Assembly: GCA_045592445.1 (NCBI GenBank)
Contig: JAZNUV010000046.1
Span: 1-10,241 of the forward strand
DNA: 10,241 nt
Reading direction: 5' to 3'
Source: JAQXGO01 sp045592445
Lineage (GTDB): Bacteria > Bacillota > Clostridia > UMGS1883 > UMGS1540
A program made the translations under genes and the position numbers. The notes under the pieces are model-generated. The model was not told where the DNA came from and did not search any database. It worked only from the letters and a program-made list of their open reading frames with translations. Below, in pieces: positions 6,637 through 10,241 of the stretch (positions are counted from its first letter, which is position 1; each line of letters opens with the position of its first letter).

Positions 6637-7360
6637 GCATACATATACTAACATTCAAAACGCACAAGCAGGAGATCGTGATGCCTTAGAGGCGCTGACG
6701 CGTGAGAATACGCCGCTCATTCGCAGTGTTACCATGCGTTTCACGGAGCGCGGTGTAGAAGCAGAGGACCTTTTTCAAATTGGGGCCATCGGCTTTATTA
6801 AAGCTGTCCGCGGTTTTGATTTAACGCGTGGTCTTGCGCTTTCGACCTATGCCGTTCCCATGATTATGGGCGAGATACGCCGCTATCTTCGGGATAACGG
6901 CATGATAAAGGTCAGCCGCAGTATTCGCGAAACAGCGCAGCGTGCCGCAGCCGCCATGCAGATTTTAACGGAGAAAACAGGCGGCGAAGTCAGTATTTCC
7001 GCGCTCTCTGCTTATACAGGCGTACCGAGTGAGGAGCTTGCTGCATCCTTTGAGGCTACCCGCGCGCCTGATTCTCTGCACCGTCCTTTGGGCGATGGTG
7101 ACAGTCTTTTAATGGATGTGTTGCCGTCAGGCGAGGATATTGCCGAAAAAACTGCCGATCGCGTTGCACTCTCGTCACTTTTACAGGCGGGAGACGCCAC
7201 GGAGAAGAAAGTCCTGCTTCTCCGCTATTTTCGCGATAAAACGCAAAGCGAGACCGCACGTATACTGGGCCTTAGTCAGGTACAGGTTTCGCGCATTGAA
7301 AAAAAAGCAATTACGCGCCTTCGTCGTTCTCTTTTCCCTGAAACCGGGCCTTCCCAATAG
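6629..7360 (+). CDS. sigF: Forespore RNA polymerase sigma-F factor
   Basis: A sigma-70 family factor of 243 residues directing the first forespore gene set. Region 2 is EDLFQIGAIGFIKAVRGFD (46-64) followed by STYAVPMIMGEIRRYLRDNG (72-91), then KVSRSIRE (94-101), which is characteristic of the sigma-F/G group. A region 3 helix-turn-helix (about 118-142) and region 4 (about 192-235, with TQSETARILGLSQVQVSRIE) follow. The position behind spoIIAA-spoIIAB identifies it as sigF rather than sigG. The ATG at 6629 lies within the end of spoIIAB; the Shine-Dalgarno sequence is weak (AAAGAA), which suggests translational coupling and keeps anti-sigma and sigma production in step. No terminator follows; the rnpB promoter begins 11 nt past the stop. 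Confidence 0.97.
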   Translation: MDKHTYTNIQNAQAGDRDALEALTRENTPLIRSVTMRFTERGVEAEDLFQIGAIGFIKAVRGFDLTRGLALSTYAVPMIMGEIRRYLRDNGMIKVSRSIRETAQRAAAAMQILTEKTGGEVSISALSAYTGVPSEELAASFEATRAPDSLHRPLGDGDSLLMDVLPSGEDIAEKTADRVALSSLLQAGDATEKKVLLLRYFRDKTQSETARILGLSQVQVSRIEKKAITRLRRSLFPETGPSQ

Positions 7361-7371
7361 AATGAAAACTG

Positions 7372-7400
7372 TTGACATACAAAGCAGAATATGTTATACT
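7372..7400 (+). promoter_or_regulatory. Sigma-A promoter of rnpB
   Basis: A consensus TTGACA (7372-7377), a 17-bp spacer and TATACT (7395-7400). The first base of the RNase P RNA, judged from its closing helix, lies 7 nt downstream at 7407, so promoter and RNA end agree. The promoter starts immediately after sigF. Confidence 0.95.
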
Positions 7401-7406
7401 GTTTTT

Positions 7407-7749
7407 GCGAGTAAGCCGGGCAATCGCGGCGAATGCAGCAATGCGTTCGGTGAGGAAAGTCCGAGCTCCACAGGGCAAGGGTGCCAGATAACGTCTGGCG
7501 GAGGCGACTCCAGGGATAGTGCAACAGAAAAAAACCGCCGTTTTTACGGTAAGGATGGAAAGGCGAGGTAAGAGCTCACCGGCGGTATGGCGACATACCG
7601 GCCATGTAAACCCCACTCGGTGCAACACCAACGTAAGAAATTAAGCCTGCCCGGCGCTTCTTCAACCGGTGGCTAAAGCCGTATAGCGATGTACGGCGTA
7701 GATAGATGATTGCCTAAGACAGAACTCGGCTTACAGACTTTCTCGCTCC
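7407..7749 (+). ncRNA. rnpB: RNase P RNA, type A-like architecture
   Basis: The catalytic RNA that removes tRNA 5' leaders, about 343 nt. The conserved core is clear: GAGGAAAGTCCG (7451-7462, P4 5' strand), AGTGCAACAGAAA, GGTAAGAGCTCACC, GTAAACCCC, and the 3' P4 partner ACAGAACTCGGCTTACAG. The terminal P1 helix can be paired between GCGAGTAAG at the start and CTTTCTCGC at the end, with one U-U mismatch, which fixes the boundaries to a few bases. The order and sequence of the core elements follow the ancestral A type rather than the Bacillus B type. That class call is by eye. Confidence 0.96.
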
Positions 7750-7758
7750 TTAAAATAC

Positions 7759-7811
7759 AACTCTCAGGGTAGTGGCATGAGCCACCATCACCTGAGAGTT
7801 TTTCTTTCTTT
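7759..7811 (+). terminator. Terminator of rnpB, shared with convergent adh
   Basis: The stem AACTCTCAGG (7759-7768) with CCTGAGAGTT (7791-7800) encloses an inner GTGGC/GCCAC stem and is followed by TTTTTCTTTCTTT. The T-tract overlaps the last bases of the convergent alcohol dehydrogenase gene. On the minus strand the same hairpin is followed by GTATTTT, so it probably ends adh transcription too. Confidence 0.93.
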
Positions 7812-8979
7812 AAAAACAACCTTCAAAAATGCTCTTTATTCTGTTGTAGTCAAGCTCTACAATGCTTTTGACTGTACGTGTCTTGCCAAAGGTGCATAAA
7901 TCCGCAAGGCGTGCCGCACAATCTTTTTCAATACCAAAGTCACGAAGTGAACGCGGCATTTGAATTGACGCAAAAAACGTTTCCATCTTTTCTATGCCTA
8001 ATAGTGACGCTTTTGCATCGTCCTTCTCCGAAACATCCCAAACGCGCCGCGCAAACTGTGCAAATCGCGCCGTATTCTGCGTGTATGCCTCTCTCGCCCA
8101 GGCGGGGAACAAAACGGCAAGCCCTGCTCCGTGCGCAACATGGTCGTATTCACCACTTAAGGCGTGCTCCATCTGATGCACTGCCAGTGCGTTCTCTCGT
8201 CCGCACCCCGTCAAATCATTATGCGAAAGGCTTGATGCCCACATAATCGTCGCGCGCGCCTCATAATCCCGCGGATTTTCCATCAGTACCCCTGCCGCAC
8301 CCACAACTGCTTTTAAAATGCTTTCCGCAATGCGGTCGGTCAGGTCGGTCGGCGGGCAAACGGTGAAATACCGTTCCATTGTGTGTGCCATAATATCCAC
8401 AATACCGCAAGCAGTCTGATACGCGCTGACAGTATAGGTAAGCTCAGGATTTAAAATCGCAAATTTGCATCTGTTGTATGCACTGTTAAATCCTCTTTTC
8501 ATGTTCTGCTCCATATTCGTAATGACAGCAGACCCACTCATTTCACTTCCTGCCGCCGCGTGCGTTAAAATACATCCGACAGGCAAGGAATCCTTGGGCA
8601 CAGCTTTCCGCGTCGGAAAATCCCAAACGTCGCCATCGTAGAGCACACCCGCCGCCGTCGCCTTGGCAGAGTCAATCACGCTGCCGCCGCCGACTGCCAA
8701 AATCATCTCAACCTGATGCGCACGCGCAACCCCGATTGCCTCACGCACAAACGAAAGCTTTGGATTCGGCTCCACGCCGCCCATTTCCACAATCTCAATA
8801 TTCGCCTCGTGAAGTGACGCCATAACCTCGTCATAAAGCCCACTCTTTTTTATACTTTCCTTTCCGTATTGTAGCATAATCTTTTTGTATCCGTATTCAG
8901 CAATGATACTCCCGACTGCCTTTTGCGTATCCTTCCCAAAATGGACCTTTGTCGGTGCATAAAATGTAAAATCTAACAT
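7810..8979 (-). CDS. Iron-containing alcohol dehydrogenase (butanol dehydrogenase-like)
   Basis: A cytoplasmic NAD(P)H-dependent group III alcohol dehydrogenase of 389 residues, full length. The nucleotide-binding GGGSVIDSAK lies at 97-106. The metal ligands of the family can be placed at Asp195 and His199 (GIVDIMAHTMER), His268 (AVHQMEH, with His272 as the usual catalytic neighbour) and His283 (VAHGAG). The sequence looks closest to the YqhD/BDH branch, which reduces aldehydes such as butyraldehyde to alcohols and often prefers NADPH; substrate and cofactor are not decided by the sequence. The ATG at 8979 has AAAGGAG 8 nt upstream. It is a single-gene unit convergent with rnpB. Possible roles are fermentative redox balance or aldehyde detoxification. 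Confidence 0.95.
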   Translation of the reverse strand: MLDFTFYAPTKVHFGKDTQKAVGSIIAEYGYKKIMLQYGKESIKKSGLYDEVMASLHEANIEIVEMGGVEPNPKLSFVREAIGVARAHQVEMILAVGGGSVIDSAKATAAGVLYDGDVWDFPTRKAVPKDSLPVGCILTHAAAGSEMSGSAVITNMEQNMKRGFNSAYNRCKFAILNPELTYTVSAYQTACGIVDIMAHTMERYFTVCPPTDLTDRIAESILKAVVGAAGVLMENPRDYEARATIMWASSLSHNDLTGCGRENALAVHQMEHALSGEYDHVAHGAGLAVLFPAWAREAYTQNTARFAQFARRVWDVSEKDDAKASLLGIEKMETFFASIQMPRSLRDFGIEKDCAARLADLCTFGKTRTVKSIVELDYNRIKSIFEGCF

Positions 8980-9021
8980 ATTTCTCTCTCCTTTGTTTTT
9001 TCATTATGTAAATAATCTGTA

Positions 9022-9041
9022 TGCCAGTCTTTATAGTGGCA
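9022..9041. repeat. Inverted repeat TGCCA-N10-TGGCA ahead of adh
   Basis: A 5-bp inverted repeat with a 10-bp AT-rich spacer lies 43-62 bp before the adh start, just downstream of the most likely -10 sequence. The position fits a repressor operator, but the arms are short and no regulator gene is nearby. Confidence 0.4.
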
Positions 9042-9043
9042 AG

Positions 9044-9070
9044 TTTATATCAGGTTCAGACTAAAGTCAA
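9044..9070 (-). promoter_or_regulatory. Weak promoter candidate for adh
   Basis: On the minus strand, TTGACT (9070-9065) and TATAAA (9049-9044) are separated by only 15 bp. The hexamers are good but the spacing is short, so either the promoter is regulated or this is not the true start. It overlaps the 3' end of the four-helix-bundle remnant. Confidence 0.4.
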
Positions 9071-9184
9071 CCAAATCCAAATTTGTCCACAATCATTTGG
9101 GATAACCTTATACTGTTCGTCACAAAGATACCCAGCCCTGTTAAGAAGTTCTAACCAATATTCAGATTCATAACCGCGCTCCTT
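9056..9184 (-). pseudogene. 3' remnant of a four-helix-bundle protein gene (23S rRNA intervening-sequence type)
   Basis: A 43-codon stretch without a start, between a stop at 9187-9185 and a TGA at 9058-9056. It reads KERGYESEYWLELLNRAG, then YLCDEQYKVIPNDCGQI, then a short end. The ESEYWLELL...GYL..EQY......DC pattern matches the C-terminal half of the small (about 120-residue) four-helix-bundle proteins (S23/IVP family) common in anaerobes. The N-terminal half is absent: the frame stops exactly where the palindromic element begins, and the C-terminal end is shorter and more divergent than usual. The fragment is too short to fold as the parent bundle, so I call it a relic. The family assignment is from memory of the motif. 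Confidence 0.65.
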
Positions 9185-9320
9185 TCAAAGGCTTCTCCGC
9201 AAGGTGTGGCTCCGCCATAAGCGTTGGTGAGGTGTAAATTGCGAGTGCAATCGTTTTTCTTTTTCCACCTCATCCGAGTTGCTACGCAACACACCTTCCC
9301 CTCAAGGGGAAGGCTTTTTT
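9181..9320. repeat. Highly palindromic 140-bp element (MITE-like or dispersed intergenic repeat)
   Basis: A chain of nested hairpins with no coding potential. CCTTT-C-AAAGG (9181-9191) forms the left end. TGGC-TCC-GCCA (9207-9217) and ATTGC-GAGT-GCAAT (9238-9251) follow, the latter enclosed by GGTGAGGTG (9226-9234) pairing with CACCTCATC (9266-9274). GTTGC-TAC-GCAAC (9278-9290) comes next. The right end is CCTTCCCCT-CA-AGGGGAAGG (9294-9313) followed by six Ts. AAGGTGTG (from 9201) and CACACCTT (to 9297) also pair. The layout resembles the intergenic repeats common in gut Firmicutes that end in a CTTCCCCT.AGGGGAAG hairpin. No terminal duplication was found. Its right hairpin could act as a plus-strand terminator. 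Confidence 0.7.
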
Positions 9321-9322
9321 AT

Positions 9323-9363
9323 TTCGACAACATTCGACAATCTTTATATAAAGACTGTATAAT
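9323..9363 (+). promoter_or_regulatory. Tandem Spo0A-box-like motifs and a plus-strand promoter candidate
   Basis: TTCGACA occurs at 9323-9329 and 9333-9339, exactly 10 bp apart. Each is the complement of the Spo0A core TGTCGAA, and the one-turn spacing is that of tandem 0A boxes. The second overlaps TCGACA (9334-9339), which with an 18-bp spacer precedes TATAAT (9358-9363). The spacer holds a perfect 14-bp palindrome, TCTTTATATAAAGA (9341-9354). No gene follows on the plus strand; a hairpin with a T-run ends at 9421. The function is inferred only. Confidence 0.45.
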
Positions 9364-9398
9364 CCAGATTTCACAAATTTAAAAATATTGCGACACAT

Positions 9399-9421
9399 AA
9401 GGTTTAGATGCAAACCTTTTT
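9399..9421 (+). terminator. Small hairpin with T-run, plus orientation
   Basis: AAGGTTT (9399-9405), a 6-nt loop, and AAACCTT (9412-9418) followed directly by TTT give a short terminator-like structure on the plus strand, about 50 nt past the promoter candidate ending at 9363. On the minus strand it lies 35 nt beyond the doc stop but lacks a U-tract there. Confidence 0.45.
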
Positions 9422-9437
9422 AGTGAAAACTCGTGTT

Positions 9438-9455
9438 AAGTTAGGAACAAAAAAT
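9438..9455 (+). repeat. Left copy of an 18-bp imperfect direct repeat flanking phd-doc
   Basis: AAGTTAGGAACAAAAAAT here recurs as AAGTTAGAGACAAAAAAT at 10180-10197, with 16 of 18 bases identical; the central GA is AG in the other copy. The repeat ends on the last base of the doc stop codon, so the two copies bracket the toxin-antitoxin operon almost exactly. Confidence 0.55.
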
Positions 9456-9832
9456 CATCTTTTGAATTTATTTATCCATTCTAAAATCTCGTCGTATTTC
9501 ATATCTCCCGAAGCAACCGATAAACCAAAATCTACAACATCTTCATTTGTACAATTCATTTTTATACCTTCTGCCTCTAAAAAAGTAAGCATAACATAAA
9601 CACCTATTCTTTTATTTCCATCAACAAATGCATGATTAGATATTAACGAAAAACCAAGACTTGCCGCTTTTTCTTCTTTAGTCTTATAAAGTTCTTCTCC
9701 ACCAAAAGTAGCATAAGCATTATTAAGAGCACTTTCTAAAAGTCCGACATCTCTTACGCCAACACCGCCTCCCGTTTCTTCTGCTATAAGTTGGTGAAGT
9801 AAACGCACTTTTTCCTTACTTAATTTAATCAT
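9455..9832 (-). CDS. doc: Doc-type Fic-fold toxin
   Basis: A death-on-curing family toxin of 125 residues, the usual size. The Fic motif is HAFVDGNKRIG (67-77), with His67, Asp71, Asn73, Lys74 and Arg75. The N-terminal part contains RDVGLLESAL (27-36), typical of Doc proteins. In phage P1, Doc acts as a kinase that phosphorylates EF-Tu and stops translation; by family the same is inferred here. Its ATG at 9832 overlaps the phd stop in ATGA, so translation is coupled and the antitoxin is made first. No strong Shine-Dalgarno sequence is needed. No convincing minus-strand terminator follows; the stop is followed by six Ts without a hairpin. The coding sequence is clearly AT-richer than the genes to the left. 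Confidence 0.95.
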   Translation of the reverse strand: MIKLSKEKVRLLHQLIAEETGGGVGVRDVGLLESALNNAYATFGGEELYKTKEEKAASLGFSLISNHAFVDGNKRIGVYVMLTFLEAEGIKMNCTNEDVVDFGLSVASGDMKYDEILEWINKFKR

Positions 9833-10071
9833 TTTGCTAACTCCTCAAAAGCAGGTTTGAATCTATTCATAATCCTCTTTGCTGCTACATCAATTTTTTC
9901 ATCATCAGAAATATCAAAATATGAATTTGAATCCATATCAATAAGCAAGAATTTCGGCTTGTTGTTTTTAAATATAACAGCCTGACCGTTGTTTTCAGCC
10001 ACTTTAGCAACCTTTGAAAAATTCTGATTTGCTTCTGTCATAGTTGTAATTGTTTCAGTATTTATATTCAT
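9829..10071 (-). CDS. phd: Phd/YefM-type antitoxin
   Basis: An antitoxin of 80 residues. The N-terminal DNA-binding Phd/YefM domain is typical: TEANQNFSKVAKVAENNGQA (12-31), then VIFKNNKPKFLLID (32-45). The C-terminal part (about 50-80, rich in acidic and lysine residues) would be the flexible segment that neutralises Doc. The ATG at 10071 has AGGAGG 5 nt upstream. It is first in the operon and overlaps doc by 4 nt. The promoter lies within an inverted repeat, consistent with autorepression by Phd or Phd-Doc as known for this family. Confidence 0.95.
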   Translation of the reverse strand: MNINTETITTMTEANQNFSKVAKVAENNGQAVIFKNNKPKFLLIDMDSNSYFDISDDEKIDVAAKRIMNRFKPAFEELAK

Positions 10072-10100
10072 AACTGCCTCCTATTATTTGTACAATAAAT

Positions 10101-10155
10101 ATATCCTATAATTTATATTATATACAAATTATAGGATATTGTCAACCTATAATTT
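10101..10155 (-). promoter_or_regulatory. phd-doc promoter embedded in a palindromic operator
   Basis: On the minus strand, a perfect TTGACA (10145-10140), a 17-bp spacer and a perfect TATAAT (10122-10117) form a strong promoter. Over it lies a perfect 14-bp inverted repeat: ATATCCTATAATTT (10101-10114) and AAATTATAGGATAT (10126-10139), 11 bp apart, so one arm fills the promoter spacer and the other covers the start site. A third half-site, CCTATAATTT, sits at 10146-10155 just upstream of the -35. This is the layout expected for cooperative autorepression by the antitoxin. Confidence 0.9.
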
Positions 10156-10179
10156 AACATATAATTTTATGATTTTGTC

Positions 10180-10197
10180 AAGTTAGAGACAAAAAAT
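10180..10197 (+). repeat. Right copy of the direct repeat flanking phd-doc
   Basis: AAGTTAGAGACAAAAAAT pairs with the left copy at 9438-9455. It lies upstream of the phd promoter region. Together the copies enclose about 720 bp of AT-rich DNA holding only the toxin-antitoxin operon and its control region. Confidence 0.55.
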
Positions 10198-10241
10198 TGA
10201 CGATAACTCGCTCAGACTCGTGCGATATAACCTCACGCTGT
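10198..10241. other. Unassigned right edge
   Basis: The last 44 bases are richer in G and C than the toxin-antitoxin block. On the minus strand an open frame enters from the edge and ends at a TGA (10183-10181), which could be the tail of a coding region, but it is too short to recognise. Nothing else was identified. Confidence 0.3.

Noticed and set aside
9181..9320. CRISPR array in the repeat-rich segment
   Set aside because: The structure consists of distinct hairpins, not evenly spaced copies of one repeat with unique spacers.
9408..9599. Plus-strand open frame of 63 codons opposite doc
   Set aside because: It is antisense to the conserved Doc coding sequence and has no ribosome binding site or family match.

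Overview
The window looks like chromosomal DNA of an anaerobic, endospore-forming Firmicute, most likely a member of the Clostridia. The reasons are the complete spoIIAA-spoIIAB-sigF sporulation operon, a phenylalanyl-tRNA synthetase operon under a T-box, an iron-dependent alcohol dehydrogenase, strong AGGAGG-type ribosome binding sites and TTGACA/TATACT-type promoters. The genus cannot be named from this sequence. Most of the window has moderate GC content; the toxin-antitoxin block at the right (about 9400-10200) is visibly richer in A and T.

Left part, minus strand (1-5412). Read in the direction of transcription, this holds a phosphodiester glycosidase-family exported protein, then an unrecognised cysteine-rich membrane protein starting at TTG, then a T-box leader with a phenylalanine (UUC) specifier, pheS, and the first 371 codons of pheT, which runs off the left edge. 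These are separate transcription units: sigma-A type promoters lie in front of the membrane protein and the T-box, and a hairpin follows the glycosidase.

Centre (5413-7811). A 457-bp AT-rich divergent intergenic region carries a tight cluster of DnaA-box-like 9-mers, followed by a sigma-H-like promoter and the plus-strand operon spoIIAA-spoIIAB-sigF (anti-anti-sigma, anti-sigma/kinase, forespore sigma factor). Immediately after sigF, with no visible terminator between, a near-consensus promoter drives rnpB, the RNase P RNA, which ends in a strong hairpin terminator shared with the convergent adh gene.

Right part (7810-10241). A complete iron-containing alcohol dehydrogenase (minus) is preceded by an accessory stretch. 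This contains the 3' remnant of a four-helix-bundle protein gene cut off by a 140-bp highly palindromic element, then tandem TTCGACA motifs, a plus-strand promoter-like sequence and a small hairpin. Next comes a phd-doc toxin-antitoxin operon (minus) with a promoter embedded in a 14-bp inverted repeat. An imperfect 18-bp direct repeat brackets the phd-doc module, which suggests it arrived as a unit.

The points most worth following up are the DnaA-box cluster at the spoIIA promoter, the direct repeats around phd-doc, the palindromic element that truncates the four-helix-bundle gene, and the possible short Spo0A-linked transcript beside it. No CRISPR array, rRNA, tRNA or transposase gene was seen.
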